Positions 32,950 through 42,154 of a stretch of DNA of 64,000 nucleotides are shown one piece after another. The notes beneath the pieces are model-generated. The model saw nothing but the letters and a program-made list of their open reading frames with translations, had not been told where the DNA came from and did no database searches. The stretch is from assembly GCA_964345235.1 (NCBI GenBank), contig CAYFQE010000001.1, forward strand, positions 62,001 through 126,000, read 5' to 3'. Made by a program: the position numbers and the translations under genes. The DNA is from Scatomorpha sp964345235 (GTDB taxonomy: Bacteria > Bacillota > Clostridia > Oscillospirales > Oscillospiraceae). Each line of letters opens with the position of its first letter. Within the stretch, counting starts at the first letter, position 1.

Positions 32950-34325
32950 ATGAAGAAAAAAACTGCCGGAAAACCTAAATTGACTCTCGGAATAATTTTT
33001 ATTGTTCTATGTCTTATCCTCGGTTATTCCATTGCTATGAGAACAGCAGTTTCAAACGGTGATTATAGAACTGAATCGCCCAACGAGCTTCAGGAAATAA
33101 AAGAGTCCGTTTCAACAGCCGAAGTGCAAGTTGTTGAAACTGCGGAAAATTCTCCGAGTTCTCCTCAGCAGCAGGGCTCTGATGATGGAGAGTTTTCTGA
33201 AGTGCCAGCATCACAAGGAGAGAATGAAGCGGAAAAATATCCCGATTCTTTCCATCTGACCCCTGCTTTAAGAGGCAGTGAAATTATGCTTATAAAGCAG
33301 GGAGACCCCTATGTTGAGTCCGGGGCGTTTGCCGTGGATGACAGATTCGGGATAATCGGGGAATACGAGGTTCAGGGAGTAGATAATATAGATACTTCCA
33401 CGCCCGGAGACTACAACATAGAATACACTATCAAATCCGAAAATGCTCTGGCCAAGATAGGCCGAACAGTAAGGGTTATTTCTCCTGAGAGCTTTGGAGC
33501 AAATTGCTCAGGGGTTCCTGTTATGATGTACCACTATGTATATACCGCTTCCGAACCTCCGGCAAAAATCAATTCAAACTACATATTAGACAGCAAGCTC
33601 GATAAGCAACTGGCGTGGCTAAAGGAAAACGCATATTATTTTCCGAGCTTTGCAGAGCTGAGAGCCTATGTTGATGGCAGAATATCTCTTCCATCCAAAA
33701 GCATTATTTTAACATTTGACGATGCGGATGCAGGCTTTTTGAAGTATGGAAGAGCGTTATTAGAAAAGCATCAAATCCCCGGAACCACTTTTATAATAGG
33801 GGTTTTCGATGCCGAAAATCAGATAAAGTCAAACCCGAGCCGCTATTTAAGCTATGAATCCCATTCCTATGACATGCATAAGGGCGGCGGCAATATCGGA
33901 CACGGAGGCATCATAAGCGCACTGAGTCAAGAAGAAATACAGGCAGATTTATCCAGAGCAATAGACATGTTAAAGAGTCGAGCCGCTTTTGCCTATCCCT
34001 ATGGAGATGTCACTGAAACAGGTGTTCAGGCCATACGCAANNNNNNNNNNNNNNNNNNNNNNNNNNNNNNNNNNNNNNNNNNNNNNNNNNNNNNNNNNNN
34101 NNNNNNNNNNNNNNNNNNNNNNNNNNNNNNNNNNNNNNNNCTTTTGCCTATCCCTATGGAGATGTCACTGAAACAGGTGTTCAGGCCATACGCAATCTTG
34201 AAATTTTATGCTCCTTCACAACCGCCTTCGGCAAGGTTAAGGTGGGCGACAATCCGGCTCGTCTCAGCAGAGTAAGAGTACTCGGAGAGAGCTCTCTGGA
34301 AGGTTTTATTTGGTCGATCAGTTAA
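32950..34325 (+). CDS. Membrane-anchored polysaccharide deacetylase, interrupted by an artificial N gap
   Basis: Cell-surface NodB-fold deacetylase. N-terminal membrane anchor (about 10-32); an acidic Ser/Glu/Gln linker; an Ig-like DUF5011-type domain (LTPALRGSEIMLIKQGDPYVESGAFAVDD...); then the catalytic domain with PVMMYHYV, the metal/base aspartates in LTFDDADAGF, the HSYDMH motif (H-S-x3-H) and FAYPYGD. The run of 100 N at 34041-34140 breaks the frame. The 55 bases before the gap and the 55 after it are identical; joining them once restores one frame to a TAA at 34323-34325 (406 residues), and the restored end (AIRNLEILCSFTTAFGKVKVGDNPARLSRVRV) fits the family. It probably acts on peptidoglycan or a capsule sugar. 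Confidence 0.85.
34041..34140. other. Assembly gap (100 N) between overlapping contigs
   Basis: Exactly 100 unknown bases. Bases 33986-34040 and 34141-34195 are the same 55-base sequence, so the gap most likely has negative true size (contigs overlapping by 55). Confidence 0.95.
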
Positions 34326-34481
34326 ACCCTGTTTATCTGTGATTGAACTTGGCGGGCTGTCTTTATATAAGAGCGAGAAAAGATATAAACAGATAATCAT
34401 TGAAAAAAAAAGCTCTTTATGCTAAGCTCAATAAGATTGAATTAATTTAGGGATTCGCTCGTTTGTGGGGGTTTATATAAA

Positions 34482-35759
34482 ATGAAAAAGTACTTAATCA
34501 ATGGCGGAAATGCGCTGAATGGAGAAGTTGAAATCAGCGGAGCAAAAAATGCCGCCGTTGCGATTATTCCGGCAGCCCTGCTCGTCAGCGGCAGGTGCAG
34601 GATTGAAAATATTCCGGATATAAGCGATGTCGATAAGTTAATAAAAATACTTGAATGCTTCGGGGCAAAGGTTTCTTTCTTAAATAAGGGAATAATAGAA
34701 ATTGATTGCTCAAATGTTGAATACCAAGAACCGCCCAGGGAGCTTATGAGCAAAATAAGGGCATCATATTATTTTGTCGGCGCAATGTTGGGAAGATTCG
34801 GCGCCACAAGAGCCACAATGCCGGGAGGCTGTGTTTTAGGACAAAGGCCTATCGACCAGCACCTTAAAGGCATGAGGGGCTTGGGCGCAGAAATAGATGT
34901 TGAGGGAGACTGCATAGTAGGCAAGGCAATAGACGGGAGACTTCATGGAAGCAAAATTTATCTTGACAAGGTGTCCGTCGGAGCCACTATGAACATTATT
35001 TTGGCAGCGTCTGTTTCGCAAGGGAGAACTGTCATTGAAAATGCGGCAAAAGAGCCCCACATAGTTGATTTGGCAAACTTTTTAAACTCAATGGGAGCAG
35101 ACATTAGGGGCGCCGGAACCGACACGATAAAGGTTTTCGGAAAAGAAAAGCTTTCAGGCGGGTCATATGCAATTATTCCGGATATGATAGAAGCGGGAAC
35201 CTATATGATAGCGGCGGCAGCGTGTGGGGGAGAAGTCAGAGTAAAAAATGTTATTCCCAAACACTTGGAGTCCGTTACGGCTAAGCTTAGAGAGATGAAA
35301 GTCCCTGTAATAGAGGGTGATGAGTCGGTTTTAGTTAAGGGTACGGGCAGAATAGCTGCTGTAGATATAAAGACTATGCCTTATCCGGGTTTTCCGACGG
35401 ATATGCAGCCGCAAACTGCTGTGGCCCTCTGTTTGGCAAACGGAACAAGCACAATAATCGAAAGTATTTATGATAACAGATTTAAATATATGGCAGAACT
35501 GCAAAAGATGGGAGCAAAGATAAAAGTAGAGGGAAGAACGGCAACGATTTTCGGACCCAATGTGCTTAAATCCGCACAGCTCACATCATACGATTTGCGT
35601 GCGGGCGCGGCTATGGTCATTGCGGCACTGTGCGCAAAGGGACAAAGCGAAGTTAGCGACATTGAATATATTGAGAGAGGCTACGAAAATTTGGTTCCAA
35701 AACTGAGAGCTCTGGGAGCTGACATAATAGTGGTTGATGATAATTCAGATTTAAGTTGA
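34482..35759 (+). CDS. murA: UDP-N-acetylglucosamine 1-carboxyvinyltransferase
   Basis: MurA transfers enolpyruvate from PEP to UDP-GlcNAc, the first committed step of peptidoglycan synthesis. The 425-residue product has MKKYLINGGNALNGEVEISGAKNAAVAIIPAALL, the active-site loop ATMPGGCVLGQRPIDQHL with the catalytic cysteine attacked by fosfomycin, and the C-terminal DLRAGAAMVIAALCAKG and ERGYENLVPKLRALGADI segments. The fosfomycin-target cysteine is retained. It stands alone with its own terminator. A second murA paralogue, common in Firmicutes, is not in this window. Confidence 0.97.
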   Translation: MKKYLINGGNALNGEVEISGAKNAAVAIIPAALLVSGRCRIENIPDISDVDKLIKILECFGAKVSFLNKGIIEIDCSNVEYQEPPRELMSKIRASYYFVGAMLGRFGATRATMPGGCVLGQRPIDQHLKGMRGLGAEIDVEGDCIVGKAIDGRLHGSKIYLDKVSVGATMNIILAASVSQGRTVIENAAKEPHIVDLANFLNSMGADIRGAGTDTIKVFGKEKLSGGSYAIIPDMIEAGTYMIAAAACGGEVRVKNVIPKHLESVTAKLREMKVPVIEGDESVLVKGTGRIAAVDIKTMPYPGFPTDMQPQTAVALCLANGTSTIIESIYDNRFKYMAELQKMGAKIKVEGRTATIFGPNVLKSAQLTSYDLRAGAAMVIAALCAKGQSEVSDIEYIERGYENLVPKLRALGADIIVVDDNSDLS

Positions 35760-35795
35760 AACATAGTTTATAATTTTAATTTTATACGCTATAAT

Positions 35796-35828
35796 AGGAT
35801 ATGTCATTGTTGACATATCCTTATTTTT
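35796..35828 (+). terminator. Terminator of murA
   Basis: GGATATGTCA (35797-35806) pairs with TGACATATCC (35811-35820), with an extra A-T closing pair and a TTATTTTT tract. Confidence 0.88.
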
Positions 35829-35855
35829 AAAATAAGTTGAATACTGGAGCTGAAA

Positions 35856-36173
35856 ATGAGCAAAGAAAACATTGTTTTGGGAAAAAAATTCCCCGGCGAA
35901 CTTATGGAAAAGTGGCCTAAAGATCAAAACAACGAATATGTGGAAGCGGCATTTCTGAAAACATGTACCCAGTGGGATATGGAAGATGAGATACTTAAGG
36001 GAATGTTAGATGGCGCAGGTATACCAAGTTTTACGAGATTCCCACACTATGGCGGATTTGGAAATCTTATTATCGGACAAAGCGCGGAAGGCGTTGATAT
36101 CTATGTTCCTAAAACACAGCTTAAAGAAGCTACGGAACTTATAAATCAAGAAATAGCGGAGTGTGAAGTATGA
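35856..36173 (+). CDS. DUF2007-like small protein
   Basis: The 105-residue protein contains a segment resembling the DUF2007 'putative prokaryotic signal-transducing' fold: FLKTCTQWDMEDEILKGMLDGAGIPSF, then GVDIYVPKTQLKEATELINQ. The pattern (a strand, a helix with E-x-x-I-x-x-x-L-x-x-x-GI, a variable loop, a V-x-V strand and a final helix) is as in that family. Its stop overlaps the phosphohexomutase start by four bases (ATGA), so the two are translated together. Function unknown. Confidence 0.65.
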   Translation: MSKENIVLGKKFPGELMEKWPKDQNNEYVEAAFLKTCTQWDMEDEILKGMLDGAGIPSFTRFPHYGGFGNLIIGQSAEGVDIYVPKTQLKEATELINQEIAECEV

Positions 36174-37894
36174 GTTATACCAAAGAATACAATCGGTGGC
36201 TCGACAGCCCCTGTTTAAGTGAGGCCGAGTGGAAAGAGCTACGCGAAATATCCGGGGATGAAAAAGAGATTGAGAGCAGATTTTATGCCCCTCTGGAGTT
36301 TGGTACAGCCGGACTTAGGGGAATAATGGGCGTGGGTCTCAACAGGATGAACATCCATATTATACGCTGGGCAACACAAGCTTTTGCCGAACTCATAATA
36401 TCCGAGGGTGAAGAGGCAAAAGAAAAGGGTTTTGTTATTTGCTACGACTGCAGACACAATAGCGATGTTTTTGCAAAAGAAGCGGCTTCGGTCGTTGCTG
36501 CAAACGGGATTAAGTGCAGAATCTTTGATGCGCTTCGTCCAACGCCCGAGCTAAGCTTTGCAATACGCCATTACGGCGCAATAGCAGGAATTAATATTAC
36601 GGCAAGCCATAATCCAAAAGAGTATAACGGCTACAAGGTTTACTGGAGTGACGGCGCTCAGCTTCCTCCTCAGCATGCACAGAAAATCGCCGATACAATG
36701 GGAAGCTTGGACTTATTTAAAGATATTAAGCTTATGCCTTATGAAGAAGCTGTGCAAAAAGGCCTCATCACTGTTTTGGGTGAAGAGACGGATGAGGAGT
36801 TTTTGAAGAGATCACTTGATATGTCTATTAGCTCCGAGTCTGTAAAAAAAATGGCGGATAATTTTGGCGTTGTCTATACACCGTTCCACGGAACCGGATA
36901 TAAACTGATTCCCGAAGCGCTTAAAAGACTTGGAGTTCAAAATCTGTATCCCGAGCCGAACCAGATGAAACTCGATGGAGATTTCCTCACTGTAATAAGC
37001 CCAAATCCCGAAGATCCCGAGGGGTTTTATCTCGCGGTAGAGCTGGCTAAGGAGAAAGATGCCGATATTATAATAGGCACAGATCCGGATGCCGACAGAG
37101 TAGGTGTTTTAGTTAAGCGCAATGGAGAATACAGGCAACTTAGCGGCAATCAAATTGGACTGCTTCTTTTAGACTACATAATAAATTCGAAAAGAGAAAA
37201 AGGCACTCTTCCGGAAAATGCAGCTGTTATAACAACCATAGTTACCAGCAAAATGGCGGGGGTTATGGCAGAAGATAACGGAATCCATCTTGATGAAACA
37301 TTTACAGGCTTTAAATTTATGGCAGAAAAAATAGCCGAATATGAAAAAGACAGCTCCTATAAGTATCAGTTTGCATTTGAAGAGAGCTATGGTTACATGT
37401 GCGGCGACCATGTCAGAGATAAAGATGCCGTGACAGCCTCTGTACTGATAGCCGAAATGGCAGCGTATCATCTGCTTTCGGGAAACACACTTTTTGATGT
37501 AATGGATAAGCTTTATGAAAAGCACGGATTCTTTAGCGAAAAGACAATTAATATTGTCATGAAAGGCTTGGAGGGTGTTTCAAAGAGAAGAGCGCTTATG
37601 GAACATTTCAGGAATTCGCCCCCCGATGAAATAGCAGGATTTAAAGTTGCACGAGTAAAGGATTATAAAAGCGGCGAAATTACGGTTTCGGGACTTGGCA
37701 AAGTAGGGCGCACACACATTGTGGGCTCGGATGTCCTTGTGTTTGACCTTATAGACGGAAGCTCTCTGATTATCAGACCTTCGGGTACGGAACCAAAAGT
37801 CAAAGTTTACTTGCTTTTAAGCGCCGAAAGCAAAGAGGAGCTCGAAAAGAAAGATGAAAGACTGTCTCAGTTTGCGGAATCATTAAAAGAATGA
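36170..37894 (+). CDS. Phosphoglucomutase/phosphomannomutase (alpha-PGM, PgcA-like)
   Basis: The enzyme interconverts hexose 1- and 6-phosphates, feeding UDP-glucose and surface polysaccharide or teichoic acid synthesis. The 574-residue product has an early FGTAGLRGIMGVGLNRMN segment, the phosphoserine loop GINITASHNPKEYNGYKVYW, the metal loop GTDPDADRVGV, the sugar loop FAFEESYGYMCGDHVRDKDAV, and the phosphate-binding RPSGTEPKVKVYL at the C-terminus. The length fits Bacillus PgcA. It overlaps the upstream DUF2007-like gene and the downstream transporter gene by four bases each. Confidence 0.95.
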   Translation: MSYTKEYNRWLDSPCLSEAEWKELREISGDEKEIESRFYAPLEFGTAGLRGIMGVGLNRMNIHIIRWATQAFAELIISEGEEAKEKGFVICYDCRHNSDVFAKEAASVVAANGIKCRIFDALRPTPELSFAIRHYGAIAGINITASHNPKEYNGYKVYWSDGAQLPPQHAQKIADTMGSLDLFKDIKLMPYEEAVQKGLITVLGEETDEEFLKRSLDMSISSESVKKMADNFGVVYTPFHGTGYKLIPEALKRLGVQNLYPEPNQMKLDGDFLTVISPNPEDPEGFYLAVELAKEKDADIIIGTDPDADRVGVLVKRNGEYRQLSGNQIGLLLLDYIINSKREKGTLPENAAVITTIVTSKMAGVMAEDNGIHLDETFTGFKFMAEKIAEYEKDSSYKYQFAFEESYGYMCGDHVRDKDAVTASVLIAEMAAYHLLSGNTLFDVMDKLYEKHGFFSEKTINIVMKGLEGVSKRRALMEHFRNSPPDEIAGFKVARVKDYKSGEITVSGLGKVGRTHIVGSDVLVFDLIDGSSLIIRPSGTEPKVKVYLLLSAESKEELEKKDERLSQFAESLKE

Positions 37895-38430
37895 AAATAT
37901 ATTTTCAGATAATTTGGACATTTATAAAAGTCGGAGCCCTCACCTTTGGCGGGGGCTACGCAATGTTGCCTGTACTTCAAAGAGAAACAATAGAAAAACG
38001 CGGTTGGGTCACAGAGGAAGAGGCCATGAATTACTATGCCGTTGGTCAGGTTATGCCCGGCATAATCATGGTAAATACCTCGGCTTTTATCGGACATAAG
38101 CTCAAAGGGAGGCTTGGTGCGATTATAGCCGGAGTTTCAGCTACTATTCCCTCGCTTTTTATTATTGTTGCTATTGCAAGTCTGCTGAGCGGATTTTCGG
38201 ATTTAAAGATTATTCAGCATGCATTTGCCGGAATACGCGTTTGTGTGATAGTACTAATTATAAATTCTTTGGAAAAGCTCTGGAAAACTGCAATTGTTGA
38301 TAGAATAACCTTAATAGTATGCGCCTCAATATTTTCAGCTTCGCTTTTTGCAAAAGTTTCTCCGGTAATACTTGTCATTTGTTCCGCCTTGTTCGGTGTT
38401 CTCACGCTGAGATTAAGGGGGAATAAATAA
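37891..38430 (+). CDS. Chromate transporter family protein, half-size (first of pair)
   Basis: The 179-residue membrane protein is a single CHR domain with about five to six hydrophobic segments and the signature FIKVGALTFGGGYAMLPVLQRETIEKRGWVTEEEAMNYYAVGQVMPG. Half-size CHR proteins work as heterodimers encoded in pairs; the next gene is the partner. Chromate export has been shown for some members, but in anaerobes the native substrate is unknown. ATGA overlap with the mutase gene and TAATG overlap with its partner. Confidence 0.88.
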   Translation: MKIYFQIIWTFIKVGALTFGGGYAMLPVLQRETIEKRGWVTEEEAMNYYAVGQVMPGIIMVNTSAFIGHKLKGRLGAIIAGVSATIPSLFIIVAIASLLSGFSDLKIIQHAFAGIRVCVIVLIINSLEKLWKTAIVDRITLIVCASIFSASLFAKVSPVILVICSALFGVLTLRLRGNK

Positions 38431-39008
38431 TGAAGTTGCTTTATCTTTTTTGGGAATTTTTAAAAATAGGAGCTTTTACATTCGGTGGAGGAATGGCGAC
38501 CTTACCTTTTCTTTATGATTTATCAGACAGAACCGGTTGGTTTTCGTATCAGCAGATTGCCGACATGTTGGCTGTAGCGGAATCTACCCCGGGTCCTATC
38601 GGCATCAACATGGCAACATATACAGGTTTTAATGTGGCGGGTATCCCCGGGAGTTTGGTGGCTACTACAGCGGCAATAATTCCCGGAATAATAGTTGTGC
38701 TACTCATATGTAAAATTCTGGATAAGTTTCAAAACAACAAATATATAGAAGCTGTTTTCTATGCGCTGAGACCTACATCTGTCGGACTGATTGCAGCTGC
38801 CGGAGCTATAGTTGTTTCGATTACTCTTATTAATATAGGAGCATACACCGAAAGCGGCCTGATTCATGAGCTTTTTAATTTTAAAGCAATTATACTTGCG
38901 ATGTTTATATGGATACTCAGCCGGTTTTTGAAATATACAAAAAAGCTTCATCCTGTATTTTTTATTTTTTTAAGTGCTGTTTTGGGAATAATACTAAAGC
39001 TGGCATAA
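38430..39008 (+). CDS. Chromate transporter family protein, half-size (second of pair)
   Basis: The 192-residue membrane protein has the same CHR signature (FLKIGAFTFGGGMATLPFLYDLSDRTGWFSYQQIADMLAVAESTPGPIGINMATYTG). It diverges clearly from its neighbour, as expected for antiparallel halves of a short-chain CHR transporter. The ATG overlaps the partner's stop by one base. It ends 21 bases before phoH. Confidence 0.88.
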   Translation: MKLLYLFWEFLKIGAFTFGGGMATLPFLYDLSDRTGWFSYQQIADMLAVAESTPGPIGINMATYTGFNVAGIPGSLVATTAAIIPGIIVVLLICKILDKFQNNKYIEAVFYALRPTSVGLIAAAGAIVVSITLINIGAYTESGLIHELFNFKAIILAMFIWILSRFLKYTKKLHPVFFIFLSAVLGIILKLA

Positions 39009-39029
39009 TTAAATTAACGGAGGCATTTA

Positions 39030-40031
39030 ATGTTGGAAAAAGTTCTGCCTATAGAAAAGGTTGAAGAAATAATAAATGTTTTTGGAAACTTTGATCAAAA
39101 TATTAAGCTTGTTGAGGAAGAGCTGGCAGTACGCATCACGGACAGAGAAGAGCATATACATATTTTGGGCGAGGCGGAAAATATTGCCGTTGCTACGGAG
39201 GTTTTGAACGGGCTAATTAAGCTTGCGGCTAAGGGTGGAAAGATTGATTTACAGAATGTAAAGTACGTAATTCATCTTGTTAAAAGCGGCAGAGCGGATA
39301 AAATTACCGAGCTTTCTGACGGAGCGGTTTGCATTAATTCCAAGGGTAAACTGATTAAGGCGAAAACTCTCGGTCAGCGGGCGTATGTTGACTCCATGCA
39401 AAAAAACATCATAACTTTAGCCGTGGGTCCCGCCGGTACAGGAAAAACCTATTTGGCTGTAGCCATGGCAGTTTCCGATTTTCTTGCCGAAAAAGTCAAT
39501 CGAATTATCCTTACCCGCCCTGCTGTTGAGGCAGGTGAGCGGCTCGGGTTTCTACCGGGAGATCTCCAGAGCAAAGTCGACCCCTACTTGAGACCCCTAT
39601 ACGATGCTTTGTTTGATATGCTGGGTGCCGATACTTACAATAAGTATTTTGAAAGAGGCAGCATTGAAGTTGCTCCTTTGGCATATATGAGGGGCAGAAC
39701 CTTGGATAACAGCTTTATTATCTTAGACGAGGCTCAAAACACCTCTAGAGAGCAGATGAAGATGTTTCTTACCAGAATAGGGTTTGGCTCTAAAGTTGTT
39801 ATTACGGGAGATATAACGCAGATTGACTTGCCTCCCGATAAGTCTTCTGGTCTTGTAGAAGCGATGAGCGTTCTGAGGGAAATAGAATCTATCGACATTT
39901 GCAAGTTAGGTGCCGAAGATGTTGTCAGACATGAACTCATACAGAAAATAATCGAAGCTTACACAAACTATGAAAAGAAAAATCACATTCATCCGGAAGT
40001 GAAGAAAATAAAGAGAAGCGGACAAAAATGA
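39030..40031 (+). CDS. phoH: PhoH-like ATPase
   Basis: The 333-residue protein has an N-terminal KH-like/RNA-binding segment (about 1-110) and a P-loop ATPase domain with Walker A GPAGTGKTYLAVAMAV, the conserved ILTRPAVEAGERLGFLPGDLQSKVDPYLRPLYDAL, and Walker B NSFIILDEAQNTSREQMKMFLTRIG. It is probably an RNA-metabolism ATPase acting with YbeY, whose gene it overlaps by four bases. The membrane HD phosphohydrolase gene (pgpH) that commonly lies between phoH and ybeY in Firmicutes is absent. Confidence 0.95.
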   Translation: MLEKVLPIEKVEEIINVFGNFDQNIKLVEEELAVRITDREEHIHILGEAENIAVATEVLNGLIKLAAKGGKIDLQNVKYVIHLVKSGRADKITELSDGAVCINSKGKLIKAKTLGQRAYVDSMQKNIITLAVGPAGTGKTYLAVAMAVSDFLAEKVNRIILTRPAVEAGERLGFLPGDLQSKVDPYLRPLYDALFDMLGADTYNKYFERGSIEVAPLAYMRGRTLDNSFIILDEAQNTSREQMKMFLTRIGFGSKVVITGDITQIDLPPDKSSGLVEAMSVLREIESIDICKLGAEDVVRHELIQKIIEAYTNYEKKNHIHPEVKKIKRSGQK

Positions 40032-40525
40032 TACATTATATTTATATATGCAGGGATAAAAAAAATCTCGGATACAACAAGGCGGCATTTTATATAAAAG
40101 AAGCTGTGAAAGCCGCGCTTTTAGTTGAAGAATTCAGCAGTCCGGCAGAGATAAATATTATGCTCTGTGATGATGAGAGAATTAAGGAGCTAAACTTTAG
40201 ATTTCGAAACATCGATAAAGCCACCGATGTTTTGAGCTTCCCTATGCAGTGTGTCAATGCTGATAGCCTAAGCTCCGGGAAGCTTATAAGGAATCCGGAT
40301 AACGGTGCTGTGCTTTTAGGAGACATAGTTATTTCACTCGAAAGATGCGAAGCTCAGGCGCTTGAATATGATTCGAACTTTAAAAAAGAACTTCAATATC
40401 TCACTGTACACAGTGTGTTACACTTACTTTCATATGATCATATGAATGAAAGCGATAAAAATAATATGAGGCTTCGTGAAAAGCAGATTATGAAAAAATT
40501 ATATGGGGATTTAAAAAATGAATGA
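40028..40525 (+). CDS. ybeY: Endoribonuclease YbeY
   Basis: YbeY is a zinc metalloprotein needed for 16S rRNA 3'-end maturation and ribosome quality control. The 165-residue product has the catalytic zinc motif H-x3-H-x5-H in HSVLHLLSYDH and an upstream FRNIDKATDVLSFPM segment. The ATG overlaps the phoH stop (ATGA), and the 3' end overlaps era by eight bases. The usual dgkA and cdd genes between ybeY and era are missing. Confidence 0.96.
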   Translation: MIHYIYICRDKKNLGYNKAAFYIKEAVKAALLVEEFSSPAEINIMLCDDERIKELNFRFRNIDKATDVLSFPMQCVNADSLSSGKLIRNPDNGAVLLGDIVISLERCEAQALEYDSNFKKELQYLTVHSVLHLLSYDHMNESDKNNMRLREKQIMKKLYGDLKNE

Positions 40526-41399
40526 AAAAACAGCTCTGATTTCTGTCGTTGGTCGCCCGAATGTGGGAAAATCCAGTTTAGTTAATTCGATTGTGGGAGA
40601 AAAAGTTTCAATTGTTACGAATAAGGCTCAAACAACCAGGAACAGAATAACGGGTATATTCACCGAAGAGGAATATCAGTTTATTTTTTGGGATACTCCG
40701 GGCTTAAATAAAGGCAAAAACAGCCTTGACAATCATATGAGAAAAATTGTACGGAGCAGTCTAAATGGTGTAGATCTGGTTCTATTTATGGTTGAGCCTA
40801 TAGCCAATATAGGAGAACAGGAAGAAGAGCTGATTAAGAATTTTAAATACAGTGATACAAAGGTTGTACTTTTAATCAATAAGATTGATACAATCCAAAA
40901 GAACGGTATTCTTCCGATTATATCAAAGTACTCGGAAGCGTATGATTTTGAGGCTATTTTACCAATCTCGGTATTGACCGGTGATGGATTGAATGAGCTC
41001 AAATCAATTTTAAAGAGTTGTGCGCAGGAAGGAAAACATATATTTTCCTCGGATATGTACACAGATCAAGCAGAAAAACAAATATGTGCAGAGCTTCTTA
41101 GGGAGAAGATTCTTTTTAATCTTGATAAAGAAATTCCTCATGGCACAGCTGTAGAGATTATTATGTTTAGAGAGAGAGAAGACGGAATTATTGACATAAA
41201 TGCCACCGTCTACTGCGAGAAAAAAAGTCATAAGGGCATAATAATAGGCAAAAACGGGAGTATGCTTAAAAAGATTTCATCGGAGGCTCGCCTTGATATG
41301 GAGGAGCTTTTGGGAACCAAAGTATTTTTGGAAGTTTGGATTAAGGTCTCTGAGAACTGGAGAGATTCGGGCTTTCTTATTGAACAGCTAAAAATATAG
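40518..41399 (+). CDS. era: GTPase Era
   Basis: Era binds the 3' end of 16S rRNA during 30S assembly. The 293-residue product has G1 GRPNVGKSSLVNSIVG, G2 TTRNRITGI, G3 DTPGLNKGKNSLDNHM, G4 NKID, and the C-terminal KH domain KGIIIGKNGSMLKKISSEARLDMEELLG followed by VSENWRDS. Overlap with ybeY matches their joint role in rRNA maturation. Confidence 0.98.
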   Translation: MNEKTALISVVGRPNVGKSSLVNSIVGEKVSIVTNKAQTTRNRITGIFTEEEYQFIFWDTPGLNKGKNSLDNHMRKIVRSSLNGVDLVLFMVEPIANIGEQEEELIKNFKYSDTKVVLLINKIDTIQKNGILPIISKYSEAYDFEAILPISVLTGDGLNELKSILKSCAQEGKHIFSSDMYTDQAEKQICAELLREKILFNLDKEIPHGTAVEIIMFREREDGIIDINATVYCEKKSHKGIIIGKNGSMLKKISSEARLDMEELLGTKVFLEVWIKVSENWRDSGFLIEQLKI

Positions 41400-41416
41400 T
41401 ATATTCGGGGGAACAA

Positions 41417-42154
41417 TTGTTTTTACACACATCCGGCCTTATTTTAAGAGAAAGCAAATACAAGGACTCAGATAAAATCCTTACACTCCTTTGCGGAACA
41501 GAGGGTAAGCTTACAGCCTCGGCGCGCAGGGTTTTGCGGACAAAGAGCAAGCTTGGTCCGGCGATACAACTGTTTTCGTTTTCGGAATTTGTTCTCTTCG
41601 GAAACAAAGGCCGTTGGACAATCAATGAGGCGAGAACGATAGAGGAGTTCAGAGGCCTGAGAAACGACATAAGTTCATTGGCGCTTGCCGCCTATTTTGC
41701 CGATCTTTTGGAGCTCGTTTCAGATGAGGATATGCCAAATCCGAACATATTGCGTCTGGCTCTCAACTCATTTTATGCGCTTTCTAATAATATTTACGAT
41801 AGGGAACTCATAAAAGCCGTTTTTGAGCTGAGAATTGCATCGTATGCCGGCTATATGCCGAACCTTACAGAATGCGCTGAATGCGGAAAGGTAGAAGACG
41901 AATACTTTTATTTTAGACCCGATTTGGGAGATATTGTTTGTAAAAGCTGTAGGGGAGAATATGGAATAAAAATAAGTTCCGATGTGCTTAGCGCAATGCG
42001 ATTCATATTAGTCGCAGACGCAAAACGGATTTTTTCGTTTAAAATTTCAGCGGAAGGTCTTAAACAGCTTTCAATGATAACAGAAAACTATGTTTTACTT
42101 TGCTTTGAAAGACAGCTAAAAAGTTTGGATTACTATAGGAAAATTATCAAATGA
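41417..42154 (+). CDS. recO: DNA repair protein RecO (TTG start)
   Basis: RecO loads RecA on SSB-coated DNA in the RecFOR pathway. The 245-residue product has the OB-fold N-terminus (TSGLILRESKYKDSDKILTLLCGTEGKLTASARRVLRTKSKLG) and the four-cysteine zinc module CAECGKVEDEYFYFRPDLGDIVCKSCRGE (about 154-182). The start is TTG 41417 behind GGGGGAAC. The stop overlaps mutS2 by four bases. Confidence 0.96.
   Translation: MFLHTSGLILRESKYKDSDKILTLLCGTEGKLTASARRVLRTKSKLGPAIQLFSFSEFVLFGNKGRWTINEARTIEEFRGLRNDISSLALAAYFADLLELVSDEDMPNPNILRLALNSFYALSNNIYDRELIKAVFELRIASYAGYMPNLTECAECGKVEDEYFYFRPDLGDIVCKSCRGEYGIKISSDVLSAMRFILVADAKRIFSFKISAEGLKQLSMITENYVLLCFERQLKSLDYYRKIIK

Noticed and set aside
33989..34171. 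Short open frame spanning the N run
   Set aside because: It is created by the gap and the duplicated 55-base flank.
34329..34396. Two alternative pairings (CTGTTTAT/ATAAACAG and TTATCTGT/ACAGATAA) upstream of murA
   Set aside because: The arms are short, AT-rich and far apart, with no T-run or link to the ribosome-binding site; probably chance.
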